Shown here: in pieces, positions 23,214 through 37,307 of the stretch
How positions within the stretch are numbered: position 1 is the stretch's first letter
Layout of the letters: each line of letters begins with the position of its first letter
Assembly: GCA_011503125.2 (NCBI GenBank)
Contig: WWBZ02000073.1
Coordinates: 930,001-994,000, forward strand
DNA: 64,000 bases
Origin: Botryosphaeria dothidea
Taxonomy: Eukaryota > Ascomycota > Dothideomycetes > Botryosphaeriales > Botryosphaeriaceae
Direction of reading: 5' to 3'
Translations under genes and position numbers: made by a program
The notes under the pieces: model-generated
Database searches by the model: none
What the model was told of the DNA's origin: nothing
The model's input: only the letters and a program-made list of their open reading frames with translations

Positions 23214-26133
23214 TCACGCAACCGGGCTCTTCAATCCACCGTCACACGTCAAGCTCGTTGACGAGCAGGCCAGGCTCAAAACCCCTGAACTCTCACCGAT
23301 CCAGATCTTGTACTCGCCCTCCACGTTCGGAACGACCCAGTTCTGGCTGACGACATCCCAAACACTGATGTCCTTGCGCGTGATGGTGAGCGTGACGTCC
23401 GCGCTGTCGCCGGGCTGCAGCGTCGCCGTCTTCTCGAAGTCACGCAGCTGAATGATCGGAGTATCATACGAGATCCCGTCGGGGAACTGCACGTACGCCT
23501 GCGCCACGGCCTTGCCGGGGGCGTTGCCGGTGTTGGTGATGGTGGCGGTCACGTTGAACGCCGTGTCCCAGAGCGCGGGATTGCCGCCCTGGGCGCCGCC
23601 CGCGGCGACGCCGGCCGTCTGCTCGGTGCTGTAGCCCTCCGGGTACGGGTAGCTGCTGCTGTTGCGCTTCTCGTACGCGCTGTCGGCGTCGGACTTGCTG
23701 AGCCACGAGTAGATGTAGCGCCACACCTTGTCGAAGCCGTCGGGCTCGTACGCTTCCGAGGGCTCCGGGATCGCGGTCGAGTACGTCGGCGTGGTGCCCT
23801 TGGCGGGGCGGGTCGGCGGCGCGGAGGTGAGCTCGATGCCTGGGCTGATGGTGGCCGAGTAGTTGAAGGAGGTGTAGGAGAGACCGTGGCCGAAGGGGTA
23901 GCGCGGCGTGATGTTCTGCTTGTTGAGGTAGCGGTAGTCGATGTACAGGCCCTCGGAGAAGGTGTCCTGGGGCTGGCCCAGCTCGAAACCGACGATTCCG
24001 ACGCTTTCAGGCAGGTCGTCCTCCTTGTAGGGAATGCTGTAAGGAAGGTGGCCGCTGGGGGACTCGTCGCCGAAGAGGACGTTGGTGAGGGATTCACCAG
24101 CTTCTTGGCCGGGCAGGTGCTGGAAGAGGACGGCCTTGACTGAGGGGAGGTCGATCCATTCCTCGAGGAGAATTGGGCCGACGGTCTGAACGATGACGAT
24201 GACGGTGTCGTATTTGTCTGCGGTGTCCTGGACAAGCTTGTCACCGTTGTGCCAAGCGTTTAAGCCAGACGCCGTGCGATCACCAGGGTTACCCTCGACG
24301 CTCAAGTAGTTCTCTCCAGAGTCGGAAGTGATGAAAACCAGGGCAACATCGCCGTTGTTGACCACAGCGTTGGACGGGAAGCTGTCGGTGAGGTAAGAGG
24401 TGACATTCTTTGCCCTGCCCGTCAAACCGTCAGACGGCGAATCCATGTACGGTAACTGGGCCGTTCCGGATCCCCAGCCCATACCGAGCGTACCCTTGTT
24501 GCAAGATTTGTCAGAGCAAGAGTTGATTCCATCGGGATTCTCCTCAGCAGCGCTTCCGAAGACCTTCAAAGGAGTGCTTTCGCTGAGGGGAAGCGTATTG
24601 TTTTCATTCTTGAGCATAGTGACAGCCTCCATGGAGACAGTCCTGGCAACCGCAGCGTGATCGCCCTGGACGTTGACAAACTCGTTCACAACACCGGATG
24701 GGGAGAACAGAGCACCAGGGTAGAGGAGGCCGGTGGCGTCTTGGGTCCAAGTGGAGAAGTTAGGCTCCGGGTAATCTTGGTCTTGGCCCGTTTGGTACCA
24801 TGCAGCCACAATCCTGGTGGTCATGTCGTCGATACGGTCCATGGGTACCGAACCGTTAAGAGCGGCCTCGGTGAGGTGGAAAGCCCACCATGCATCGCCG
24901 AACAAGGGGACCGTGGGGTCACCTGGCATGGTCATGTCAAGACCAGCCAGTGCGGAAGCAGCACCGGAGATCTGCGAAAGCCAATCGCTCATAGCGAATC
25001 CCTGAAAGCCAAGTTCGTCCTTGAGGAGGTGGTTGATGTTATAGCTGTTCTGGGCACATGCAGAACCGTTGACCTGAGAAAGTTAGCAGGGACATAAGGA
25101 GTGAGTTCAGATTAGACGTACAGCATTGTAAGCAGTCATGATTGAAGCGACGCCTGCGCGAATTCCCTCGGCGAACGGCCACATGTAAAGCTCATGCATG
25201 GTCCGGTCATCAACGTTTGAGCTGATTCCGGGCTGGAAGGGGTTGTACCTGATATGATTTAGCAAATAGTTATTCAGGATTGTACCAGGGAATACTCACA
25301 TTCTGTACGACTCCTGCTCATTGGCGATGAAGTGCTTGATCGTTGCCATGACACCCTGCTCCTGCACCGCCTTGATGGTCAGGGCACCACCCACGGCTTG
25401 CAGGACCGGGTCGGCACCAAAACCTTCCCAGTTACGGCCTCCACGAGGCTTGCGGCCGAGGGGGCCAACGGTAGGACCAAGATAGACATTAACACCCTTC
25501 CCCCTAAACTCCTGGCCTATGGCGACACCGCGGGCATACATCAAATCCTTATTCCAAGTCGCGCCGACTGTAATACCAGGGGGGAAGGCTGTGATATTGT
25601 CCGTTCCCTTGACTCCCAGGGCCGAGTCCTGCAGGCAGAGCTGCGGGAATCCCAGGCGGAGAGCGCTTCCGGTGTTGCCCACACACCTGCCTGTGGTGTT
25701 CGCGTGAGCAAGTGAAGCGCCCAATATTTCCGAGACATGAACTTACCCATAAAATAGCCCGTACCGGTACTGGAAAGGATACAGTGTCAGTTCAATGATC
25801 CGGGATTAAAAAAAAAAAGGTCGAAATTCACCTGATGTTTGTCTTTTCAGCGAGCGTCATCTGAGAGACGAGCTCAGCGGCCTTTGCGTAACTGGCGCTC
25901 CATTCTTCCACCCAACCGCCGTAAGGCGCAGGATAGGCAGGAGCGGCTACATATCCGTCAGGCACGGCAATCCTTGCTGTCGTCTGATTATCGGCGGCGG
26001 CGGCTTGGAAAGCTTCGTAGCGCGGGTCGCTAGGCAAGTCCTGAGCGGAAGCTTGTCTGACAAAGAAAGGAGTGGATAGCAAGGAGAGAAAGAAAGGCTG
26101 CGCAGAAGCCGCGCAAAGCATTGAGACAGACAT
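23214..26133 (-). CDS. Secreted beta-glucosidase, glycoside hydrolase family 3
   Basis: Five exons: 26133-25832, 25769-25747 (23 nt), 25690-25300, 25248-25122 and 25073-23214, giving 900 aa. Signal peptide ([20 protein letters not shown]). N-terminal TIM-barrel with [36 protein letters not shown] and the nucleophile motif GFAMSDW. Then the alpha/beta sandwich domain and a C-terminal fibronectin III-like domain ([23 protein letters not shown]...[13 protein letters not shown]). Hydrolyses terminal beta-glucosyl residues (cellobiose or other beta-glucosides). The length matches large fungal GH3 enzymes. A TATA-like CTATAAGG lies about 80 bp upstream. Confidence 0.95.
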
Positions 26134-27565
26134 GGCTACCTATGGGCACAGGGACATGGACAGAGGCCGCGGCGCTGGGAAGAGAAAGCGGAGACACAGG
26201 CGAGGACGGATTCCTTATAGCAGATACGAAGCATTAAGCGGGTGGTCCTAGCCAAGCAACAAGCGTATAAGGAATGCCGGCTTGGAGGCTTGGGCCTGGC
26301 GGGTGCAGGTCCCGGGCCGGGCAGGTCGAAGGTTCGGTTAGAAGCCTCCTGTAGATCGGAAGGTGAGCAGCGAATCCCAGGCAGAGGGTGAGCGTAAGCG
26401 AGCGATTGCAGGGGTGTTGAATACGGATAGAATGCAGGACGTGGGCTCGGAGATGCTGCCGCAAGGGACTAAGGCAGGCGGAAAGCAATTTCGCTATGCC
26501 TATCTGCCTGACTATTTACATGGAGAGCTCTTGGGCGCGGGGCCACGCGACCAGGCAAGCTCCCGACAGGTGCGCTTTGGGAAAATATCGCGCGAGCGCC
26601 AGCAGCAGGTCAGCTCAGAGTCCACCATGGCGGCTGATTGGGCCGTGAAGCCGTTGCCGTAAAGCCGGCGATGCTGTTGGCGGAGCAAAAGGGGGGAAAC
26701 AAAGCGAGAAGACGCAGCGAAACCCTCGCAGAAACAACGGCGGCCAAAAGGGAAAGCACATGAGCGAGCCCCTTCCCCAATCGAGCCACGGCCCCTGCCG
26801 TTAACCACCAAGTCCCCCGGGAACCTAGATTGCTGTCTGCCATAGTACTACAGCATTAACCTCAGGACCCCGAAGCCCTCAGTTCTTTGTCCATCCGCAC
26901 GACGCCTCGGTGCTCAGCTCTCGCACAGCCGTCAGCCTCCATTGCACATGAGATAGCCGAGGCAGCACATGACGTCATGAGCCGCACAATCGCCCTGCGA
27001 CCTGACCATTGGCCTCCGGAGCAGAGTAGCACGCTTTTACACCGACCTCTTTTGTCGACCGCCTGCACGCGCCGTATCCTCCTCTACTTCGGTCCGGAGA
27101 CAACAGGGCTGATGCAGGGCGTGCATCATCTGGACCATACCCGTCCCATTCGCGCTACCGCATCGATCGACATGAGAGAAATTAAACTGAGCGATCGCTG
27201 CAACCGAGTTCTACTTTGAGCTCGCAATCCACGTGTCGCCGCGTTTCACCTATTCCAGGAACATGGCCCCTCGATTACTTGCATCGAATCTGATCTCCTA
27301 CCTTCCCGACCGTCTCCATTCCCCTGGGCGAGGCAACCCTCGTAAAAGTCCGCGGCCCGTGGCTCCAAACCACCTGCAACTGCATGTTTTTCTTTTCTTC
27401 TCCGCCGACACGGATACGAGCCCAGCAACCTGGTTGGCTGATACTTGAGGAACATTCAATACTCGAGTAGATTGCATCGGGTGACAGTCAGGCAGTTATC
27501 CCGTGCTTCACTGCATTCTGACCACGACTTTACAAGTGACCATCTGAAGGAGATCATACCCACCC
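26134..27565. other. Intergenic region, no gene recognised
   Basis: Upstream region of the GH3 gene and downstream region of the GH92 gene. Only short overlapping ORFs. Confidence 0.45.
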
Positions 27566-30491
27566 TCACAGCTCAACATGTCCTGGACTCGGCGGCAATT
27601 CGCCAGTGTCCCACTCGACCGGCTCTGAACCCAGCACAAACTCAAGTTTCGCGCCATCCTTGATGTCCTCATGACTCAACCAACTCTTATCCCACTTCAC
27701 CCCATTCACCTTTAAACTTTGCACGTAAAAGCTTTCCTCTTCCAACCCCTCTGCTGTCACATTCAACCACTTGTCCTCTCCCTCCGGTCCCTCCGGGCTC
27801 GGCATCGCTATCGACAAGTCGCTGAACCACGGCGACAAGATGAGATACACCGGCTGCGTCACCACCGGGTAGAGCCCGAGCAAGTTCCACACCAGCCAGC
27901 TATCCAAAGCCCCACCATCCGAATTCCCCGGCAGCCCAGACGGCGTAATCCCATAGAACTGGTTGACAACCTGCCGCGAGCGGAACACGCTCCTGTGCTG
28001 GCGCCGCGGGAGGTAGTTGTACAGGAACGGCGTGTTGAAGCTCGGCTCGTTGCCCGGGTTGAACAGCGCGTCGCCGTTCGTGTTCGAGCCGCCCGATCCT
28101 ACGGACCCTGGGCGCAGACCTGGGATGAACATGGTGTCGAGCCGGCTCTCGGCGACGGCGTTGCCACCGATAAGCGCGATTAGCGTTTGCATGTCGAACG
28201 GGATGGTCCAGCTGTATTCCCACGGCGTGGCTTCGTAGGCGATGGACGACCATTCGCAGCCGCCGCATGTGGCTGGGTCGTAGGGCTGCACCTCCGGGAG
28301 GATGGTGCCGTTGGGAAAGATTGGGGCGAGGAAGCCGGAGAAGTTGAGGGACGTGGTTGTTGGAGACCAGATTTTTTGCCATCCCCTAGTCGTGTTCAGC
28401 AAGGGCCGTGGACATGATTGATCTCTTGGATAGAGACTTACGCTGAGCGCTGCAAGTATGTCTGGTAGTCTTCCGATGCAACATCTTCAGCCACCTGACT
28501 GACAGCAAAGTCGTTCAATGCGAACTCGACTGTTTTACTGATAGCGCGTCCGTAGTTTGGAGTCACAAAGCCGTATTGCAACCAGTCTCGCAAAGCTCCA
28601 CGGCCTTCCTTCGTGCTCTGCGTTGGATCTTCTGAGTCAAACGTGTTGTACGGCACTATTTCCGCATCAGTCTTCATAGCAGCGTACGCATCCGTCCAAT
28701 TGATCCCGTAATCAAGGCCTTTGACGTACGCGTCCGCAAGGACGTTGTCTGCGTTGCTGCCTCCTTGCACCTACAAAGCCTCAGTTTAGTCACTCGTTGG
28801 AAGTTTAAAGACACTCACCCTCCCGTTATAATTGCTACTCCGCCCATCAGGCATAAACCTTTCATGTCTCCAGATATCCACCAAAGACCTCACCATCCCA
28901 GCCGCCCTCGCCGGCTCGATCAGCAGCCAAAGGCTATTCAAGCAGCGGAACGTGTCCCAGATGGCATAGTAGTCATCGTAATACGGCTCGCCCGACGTCC
29001 AATACGGATTCTCGCCCGTCCGATCACTACTCGACCGTCAATTCCCTCCCCGCCGCTCCCGAGCCAGAGCATGCAGACCAACTCACCTCGGAATCAGATG
29101 CGCCTTGTACAGCGCCGAGTACAGCATCGTTAGCCTCGTCGCATTCGCCACATCCGTCGTCGCGATCCTGGACAAGACATCATCGTTCCACGTGCTCCTC
29201 GCGGCGTCGGCCGTCGCGTTGACGTCCCACGACGTGACTTCGTCGTCCGCGAATCGGCATGCCTTCTCCGCCGAGATCCACGAGACGCCGACCTTGGAGG
29301 CGATGGACGAGGAGGAGGCGGGGAACTCGAAGAGCGCGCCCACGCGGTCGGCGAAGTTGTAGCCTGCGGTGCCGCCGGTGACGGTGGTCGAGGAATTCAG
29401 CCAGACGGGGCGGGCGTTGGTGTTGTTGGGCCAGAATGGATCCGTGTAGGGGCTGGAGAATAGGGAGGAGGTGGATGGGGGTTCACTGAAGCGGCCGCAG
29501 AAGTAGACTTGGTAGTGGGGGTCTGTTGAAAGTCAGGACGAGATAGGGGGTTGGGGGAAATGTGCAGGTTGGTGATTTTCTGACCTCCGTTCCAGCCTCC
29601 TCTGTGCCCTGGCGTTAGTGATGAGGTTCTTGTGGGTTGGGAAGGGTTTGTGTTTTACCTGTAAACACCATACCCGGAGTAGGAGCCGTCGCTTTGCAGA
29701 TCTACGTGGCCGTTGCTGTAGAACTGCGCGAACTGCACCTCATCGTTTGTGGGCAGATAGTGCGACACGTCCACTAGAACGTAGCGCGGTCCTTCCGTCG
29801 AGTACGTGTACTTCATGATGCCTACATGCTCTGTCGCTGACATCTCAGCCGTCACACCCTGGATGCAAAGCAGAATCAGCACCATATTCTGTACACAAGA
29901 GAGATGGACAATTGACCCACGTTCTCCAAATTAGTCTTGTAATATCCTGGGCTTGCCGAATCATTGCCCACCCGTGGCTGTGCGTACGTCAAGTTATCGA
30001 GCACATTAACGCCGTCCAGCGACGCCAGCGGCATTTGCGCCACGACACCGTACTTGACCGCGCCACCAGTACCGCTCTCGTGTAGCATGGAGATGGCCGT
30101 GACGAGGCCGTCGGGTGTGTATCCGCCGTTGGCGTTGAAACTGGTGTTGAAACTTTTTTCCAATATCATAGTCAATTGTTTCGGTCCGTATGAGGCGGTT
30201 CACATTTGCTTTTGACCTGGGCTTGACTCACACAGTCGTGCTGGGAAGCGTTTTAGCGGGATTCTTGGGTGAGCATGGAGAAGAGAGGGGATCTTACTCG
30301 ATGCCGCATTTTACTGCCCCGAAGGGCACGGCGGAGCCGGGAAAGACGTTCCCACCATTATACGCCGTACCAGGGACCGTCCCCGAGGTTCCGATGAAGG
30401 GGTCGACGTAGGCTGCCCAATCGCTTTGGGATGCGGCGATTTGAACGAAGAAAGGGACAAGCAATTGCAAGTGTAGATGAAGTAAAGTCAT
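27566..30491 (-). CDS. Secreted alpha-mannosidase, glycoside hydrolase family 92
   Basis: Eight exons: 30491-30298, 30152-29921, 29858-29659, 29601-29585 (17 nt), 29522-29087, 29026-28819, 28770-28442 and 28385-27566, giving 811 aa. Signal peptide MTLLHLHLQLLVPFFVQIAA. Family hallmarks include YVDPFIGTSG, GNVFPGSAVPFGAVK, NGGYTPDGLVTAISMLHESGTGG, YYDDYYAIWDTFR and GGALDSWLVWNLLGLYPV (glycine-rich substrate-loop region). GH92 enzymes are Ca2+-dependent exo-alpha-mannosidases acting on N-glycan or other mannans. The first splice junction (GA|T) and the 62-nt second intron were chosen for family continuity. A palindromic TATA-like CTTATAAG lies about 115 bp upstream. Confidence 0.92.
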
Positions 30492-31114
30492 CGTGAATAA
30501 TATTGGTCAATGAGCGAGTTTGGCGAAGGCGTGGTGAATTTTGCGTTTCTCCAACTTCCCCTCTCCCTCCGAAAGCTGTACTATTGGCTTCGCGGAATTT
30601 CCCTTGCTTATAAGCTTAAAGAGCTATGTCATTCGGTTGCATTGCTGCAAGGAACCGGAAAGTGATGTAACTCAAGAGCTTAATCGCTGTTCACTACCCC
30701 GCAGCGTACCCCGCACACTTACCTACAATTCAACCTGGAGATTTTCGTCTTACTTGCGTCGAGAATGACATTGCATCTGCAGCCTGCAGGGATATGGGTA
30801 CATGAAGTTGAATTTGATTGGGTGGGCATTGCATGATGGTGTGATAGTGTCGTCCTGACTTGAAGCAGTGTAGACGAAGATTTCGAAAAACAGGCCCATT
30901 TCGTGCAATCCATGCTCTTATGTACCGTCAATCGCTCCGCTGATGCATTGCGACACAACTATATGTCCCGCTTATCCTATATGATTGGAGAGAGAGGACA
31001 GAGCATGTTGAACACGGCGTCGGCGAGCACATCAGCATTCAGAGGCTGTTTTGCATTAGACAAAGCCGCAAAGCAAGAGCTGATTAGTTAGTATTTAATG
31101 ACTTATAGTCCGAG

Positions 31115-31185
31115 AGAAATTGAAGCACCCATCCGGATGGTATATGGTGCACATTTGCATCTGGATGAATGCTTCAACTCTAGAT
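31115..31185. repeat. Small inverted-repeat (MITE-like) element, copy b
   Basis: About 71 bp. Left arm AAATTGAAGCACCCATCCGG; right arm read on the other strand GAGTTGAAGCATTCATCCAG. Differences from the family consensus are mostly C-to-T/G-to-A transitions. Confidence 0.6.
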
Positions 31186-31308
31186 GAGGTTGAGAAACCG
31201 TTCTAGACATGGCTGGATATGTCTTTCAGCCACAAGATAGCGTCGCACGAAAAGACAAGAAACTCACCTTCAAGCTTCGGAGATAGCAGGGCCATCTCAC
31301 TAATACTG

Positions 31309-31392
31309 ATGGGGAGTTGAAGCATTCGTCCGGACGTGAATGCCATCAATCCTACTGGACGCCGTGTGCCGGTGAATGCCTCAATTCCCCAT
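31309..31392. repeat. Small inverted-repeat (MITE-like) element, copy c
   Basis: 84 bp. Left arm ATGGGGAGTTGAAGCATTCG followed by TCCGGACG; right arm on the other strand ATGGGGAATTGAGGCATTCA. One of the best-conserved copies. Confidence 0.75.
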
Positions 31393-31485
31393 ATGTATAT
31401 ATTGGAGCTTTCCGGTCTCGAAATCCCATATTTTTCGTGCACCAGGAATATGGAAGGGGCTAATATCGCAAACGTGGTGCTCCTC

Positions 31486-32110
31486 TCAGCGCACCTTTAG
31501 GATCTCCTGTCCGAAGTCGATGGTCCACTCAAGGACGTCTCTGCCATCCTGAAATGTCAAGTCATTCGATCCATCAGCAGTCTCAGAGAACTCTGTCTTG
31601 AGGTGGTCCTCCTGATTTGAACTGGGGACCCGAGGTCGCCTGGCTGGGTCTCACCGCGACAGTTTGTCACAAAACTTTCTTCGATAGCCACTTCATCCTT
31701 CAACTAACGAACAGTAACCATAATGTCTCGATCAGGTTCTTATCCGGATGATGCATATCCGGTGTTGTTACAATCTCGACGGGAGGAGGGCGCGCATCGG
31801 TATCGTGGAGATGAGGAGGCGACATGCAAAGCTAGTCTCCTTAGCTATACACAGTACCGCATTGGAGCGTGATGACCTTCAGTTCGGGCGTATCTTTGCC
31901 AGAAATCGCTCGTCTCTCTGTGGGTTGTGTGGGAGGCGGATGTAAGATAGCAACCCGTTGAAGAGTGCTGCGCCCGGCGCTTTCATTGTTCGGCCGTATG
32001 TTGTTTCATTGGGAAGTGTGAGGCCACCATAATGGATGGCTGAAACAAGGAACATAAATTCCTGAACGGCCTGGATGTCTGCGCCGCCTCCGTCAAGGCG
32101 TTCGAGAAGG
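31486..32110 (-). other. Possible coding remnant or unannotated gene fragment
   Basis: Two open stretches on the minus strand look protein-like. About 32110-31879 encodes ADIQAVQEFMFLVSAIHYGG and ends RDERFLAKIRPN. 31650-31486 encodes a terminal segment ending EWTIDFGQEILKVR and a stop. They cannot be joined into a convincing gene and no family is recognised. Could be parts of one decayed gene or chance. Confidence 0.2.
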
Positions 32111-33252
32111 AAAGATGGCTGAGCTCCGGAGTCCGGGGCCGCTGGCCGGATACGACAGTGTTTATTGGAAAAGAATCTGGCCTGGCAATTTACTCCGGCC
32201 GTAGATAATTTCCCCGGTCGATCTGCTATAGGAGATGCCGATTTGGCTTGGTCTGCGATATCCGAAGTTGTCCGCGTACGTTTACGTTGTGCGTGGCTGT
32301 CACTGTCAGGGGCAAATAATGTGCATGATGGCGTACGGCATTGACAAGGCGCAAGAGCACACTGCAGGAAAAAATGAAAATGCAGATTCAAGCGACAGGA
32401 TGCGGCAAAGAGAAGCGGGGCCAAGAGCCTTCCATCACAGCTATGATTCTTCTGGAACCATTCGGGGTAAGGTGGCATAGGCTTACCTGGGTTAGGCACA
32501 GCCCTTTGCCGTAAAAGAGTGGGCTCAAACAGTGCGGCGCCAAATAGCCGGGATAGCATACGCAAGCTCTGTAGCACAGAGCTATTCGGTGGTCAACTCG
32601 GCCAATCAGCTCGGCGGCGAAGGGATGACAGGCGGGCAGGTGGGCAGGTCTCAATGACAAACGCCCATTCTTTCCCCGAGGCCGGACTCTTCTCGTTCCG
32701 AATAGGCCAAAGCGTGCCTACCCGGCGGACTAGGGTAGAGAGTTGATGCTCAATTGCAGAGGGGCGCACTTCACGGCTGCGTAAGATCGGATAGTCGGCC
32801 ACGATGGCCACGCGTTGTTTCGACAAAACTGCCGGCGGTAGTTGTGATCAATCGCCTCCTGCAATGACGTTCATACCCCGGAAGAGGCTCACGGCCTGTG
32901 ATAGAGGCGAAGCTCCGCGGCTCTGAGGCTAAGCAGCGATAATGCCGGCGTAATTGGTGGTGCAGTCTTGGCAGGCCGCGTGGCATTCGTTTCGTGCCAG
33001 TGTCTTTCAGCCCGGGAAACCAGCCGAGCCAAGCCCGGCTAGACCTCCTTCGGTTGTATCGCGGCTATAGGCCCACGAGGCCCACCCCCAGCATTGCGCG
33101 TCTGAATGTTTGGTTTATGTTGTACCTGCTTGAACGGGCGAGGCCGCTGTCCGAGCTCTGGTGATGTTTAGAGACGTGCGTAATCACCCAGCCTCTGATT
33201 GATCGACTCGGTCGGAAAAGGGTCGTGAGCAGTAGATGCCATTAGCAAAGGA

Positions 33253-33307
33253 CCAATAATGAACAGGGCATTTGGCCATGCCGACGCGTTGTTGCCCGGT
33301 ATATAAG
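33253..33307 (+). promoter_or_regulatory. CCAAT and TATA boxes of the dioxygenase gene
   Basis: CCAAT at 33253-33257 and TATATAAG at 33300-33307, the latter about 115 bp before the ATG at 33422. Strong core-promoter arrangement for an inducible gene. Confidence 0.65.
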
Positions 33308-33421
33308 GTCCGCCGTCTATCACTTCTCGTTGTCGACATCACTCGCTGGCCGCTTCAAATCCAAATACCCATTCGCATTTGATCTTCGCATCCTCATCGT
33401 TGCTTCTTTTCATCCAACAAA

Positions 33422-34849
33422 ATGGTCCGTCTTTCTGCCGTTGCCGCCGTTGCCGCTGCCACTCTCGTTGCCGCTCACCCCGGTGAGCACCACGACCACG
33501 CCCAGATCAAGCGCGACATTGTTGCCCGTGATGCCCTTGCTTCCAGGCAGGGTGGTGCGCTCTCCAAGTGTGCTGGTTCGCTGAAGGCGAGGGCTCTTCA
33601 CGAGCGTGCTGTTGCTCGCCGTGCTGCCACCGCCGAGCGCCTTCGCAAGAAGCGCGGCATTACCAGCAAGGTCAAGCACCGCCGTGATCTTGCCGCTCTT
33701 CAGGAGTTCGAGAAGGTCAACCACAACATGACCGGCGTTGTCAGCCCTTCTTTCGATGCCAGCTCTTTCTTCCAGGCCAACACCAGCTGCATCATGACCC
33801 CTGAGAACACCATTGGCCCCTGTATGTTGACAACAACTTCTTCCCATTTAGAAATGAAAGCGAAATGCTAACAAAAGCGAAAGATTATGTACTCGGCGAG
33901 TTCATTCGCAGCGATGTTACTGAGGATCAGCCTGGTGTTCCCCTCCACCTTGATCTCCAGTTCATCGACGTTAACACCTGCGAGCCGGTACCGAACCTTT
34001 ACATTGATATCTGGGCTGTAAGTTCCTCCAAGACGAATAAATCCAGAGATAAGGACTGATTGGATTAGGCCAACGCCACAGGAACGTACTCCGGTATAGA
34101 CGTATCTAATGGCCAAGGAGGTCTGAACAGCACCTTTCTCCGTGGTGTCCAGGACACCGACGATGAGGGGGTGGCGCAGTTTAATACGATCTTTCCGGGA
34201 CATTACGAAGGTCGCGCGACGCACGAGCACGTTGTGGCTCACGTCAACGCCTCTGCCGCCTCTAACGGCACCATGATCGGCGGCACGGTTGTCAGTAACC
34301 CCAATCTCCACATCAAAGGTACAAAACAACTGACATACGATGAATCGCTGCAGTCCCACGTGGGACAGCTGTTCTTTGATGAGGTTCTTCGTAGCGCTGT
34401 TGAGGCCACTTACCCTTACAACACCAACACTGAAGAGCCTGTCACCAACGACGACGACATGTGGGCCCCGTACCAGGCGGACAACAACTACGACCCTTTC
34501 CCGGAGTACATCTACCTCAACAGTGAGGATATTACTGGTGAGTACCAATAAATAAGCAGGATCCTGGGATTCGTGCTAAAAAATCTTCACAGACGGTATT
34601 CTTGCTTGGATCTCCATCGGTATCGACGTCAACGCCGATCGCGACTCGAACGCCACTGCTGCCGCTTATCTTGCGGCCGACGGCGGACACAGCACTGGAA
34701 ACACTGTTGGCGGTGGTGGTGAAGGTGGTAACGGTACCGCGCCCAGTGGTGCGATGCCAAGCGGAGCTGCCCCGAGCGGAGCTGCTGCCAAGCGCTCCTG
34801 GTTCGCCGAGAAAATGTTCAACGGCGCTGCCCGCCTCATGCGCCCGTAA
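33422..34849 (+). CDS. Secreted intradiol ring-cleavage dioxygenase-like protein
   Basis: Exons 33422-33821, 33884-34017, 34069-34537 and 34593-34849, giving 419 aa. Signal peptide MVRLSAVAAVAAATLVAAHP, a His-rich and basic N-terminal segment, then the dioxygenase core: IGPYYVLGEFIRSDVTEDQPG, LYIDIWAANATGTYSG, FLRGVQDTDDEG, FPGHYEGRATHEHVVAH. The Fe(III) ligands of the family (two Tyr, two His) are represented by the GPYY and GHYEGRATHEH motifs. The Gly/Ser/Ala-rich tail is low complexity. Bacterial homologues open catechol-type rings. Secreted fungal members are proposed to act on lignin- or plant-derived aromatics; the substrate is unknown here. Confidence 0.9.
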
Positions 34850-35049
34850 ATGGACAAAGAAAAAAACAAAAGAGATGATTGAGAGCATGTTTTACAGTAC
34901 CTTGTATATAGAATCGGCGTTTGGGTTTTGTAGATACCTTTCCGCATAGATATGAGACGGTTTTAGTATGCATTTTGTTTTTGCAAACCTTACCCTCTGA
35001 AGTGCGCCGTGAAAGTTCGTTCTGCTACGTGATAAGATAGATGCTCCAG

Positions 35050-35138
35050 CATGGGGAGTGGAAGCATTCGTCCGGACGCACATGCCAAGACAAATTCATG
35101 ACACTTGCGTCTAGATGAATGCTTCCACTCCTCACATG
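35050..35138. repeat. Small inverted-repeat (MITE-like) element, copy d
   Basis: 89 bp. Left arm CATGGGGAGTGGAAGCATTC then GTCCGGACGCA; right arm on the other strand GAGGAGTGGAAGCATTCATC then TAGACGCA. Arms of about 28 bp match with few differences. Lies about 200 bp downstream of the dioxygenase stop codon. Confidence 0.8.
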
Positions 35139-35641
35139 TGATAAAATCATGGACAAATCTCTATAATTGCACGCGACAGGATGACTTGGAGCTCTTCGCT
35201 AATACAGTGAGGGGGGTGGTCCATTTCGAGCAGAGAAAAGAACACCGTCACGCCATGGCGAGCTCCCGATGAGCGTGCAGGATGAGTGGGGCGGGCCGGT
35301 AGCGGCGGTATCCACCGTGTCGTGTGTCGGGTGCCTGATGCAGGCGAGCATCGGCGAGAGGGTGGCCGCCGATGGACACAGTGATGTGCGGGCAACGGGC
35401 GGCGACGATTCTGGCGGAAAGCGGCAGGCGGTGGTGACGACGGAAGAGAGACAAAAGCCGAGCGAACTTGCGGCTCCAGCGCACGCTCAGCCTTACCGCA
35501 AAAACATCGGCGCGCGGCGGCTTGGCGCGACGCACAGGCACAAGTTGTGGCCCCCGCAACTTCCACGCGCATCTCTCCGCGCTGCTTTCCACCGCCGCTT
35601 CCGTCGCTACTGCTGCCACCGACTTTCGCTCCGTCGCAGCC

Positions 35642-35701
35642 ATGACCACCGCCGTGAAGGACGAGGGTGAGTCCGCTCCTTTCTCTCACCAGCATCGCTA
35701 G
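35642..35701 (+). promoter_or_regulatory. Upstream ORF (19 codons plus stop) before the Gcn5 start
   Basis: ATG at 35642 opens a short frame (MTTAVKDEGESAPFSHQHR) ending in TAG at 35701, only 7 nt before the main ATG at 35709. If the transcript begins upstream, this uORF could lower or regulate translation. A GTGAGT inside it could be a splice donor, but no acceptor restores the main frame. Confidence 0.4.
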
Positions 35702-35708
35702 CGTCCCC

Positions 35709-37307
<1,599 letters not shown>

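Larger units (their letters stand above)
30492..33298. other. Intergenic region with two inverted-repeat elements and possible gene remnants
   Basis: Holds element copies at 31115 and 31309, and possible minus-strand coding remnants between 31486 and 32110 (separate entry). The rest shows nothing recognisable until the promoter of the dioxygenase gene. Confidence 0.45.
34850..35708. other. Intergenic region with inverted-repeat element and the 5' leader of the Gcn5 gene
   Basis: Contains element copy d (35050-35138) and, from about 35240, the GC-rich promoter/leader of the acetyltransferase gene including a short upstream ORF at 35642. Confidence 0.5.

Noticed and set aside
35667..35701. Splicing the 35642 ATG exon to the Gcn5 frame
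   Set aside because: The available acceptors put the downstream sequence in the wrong frame and reach a stop.
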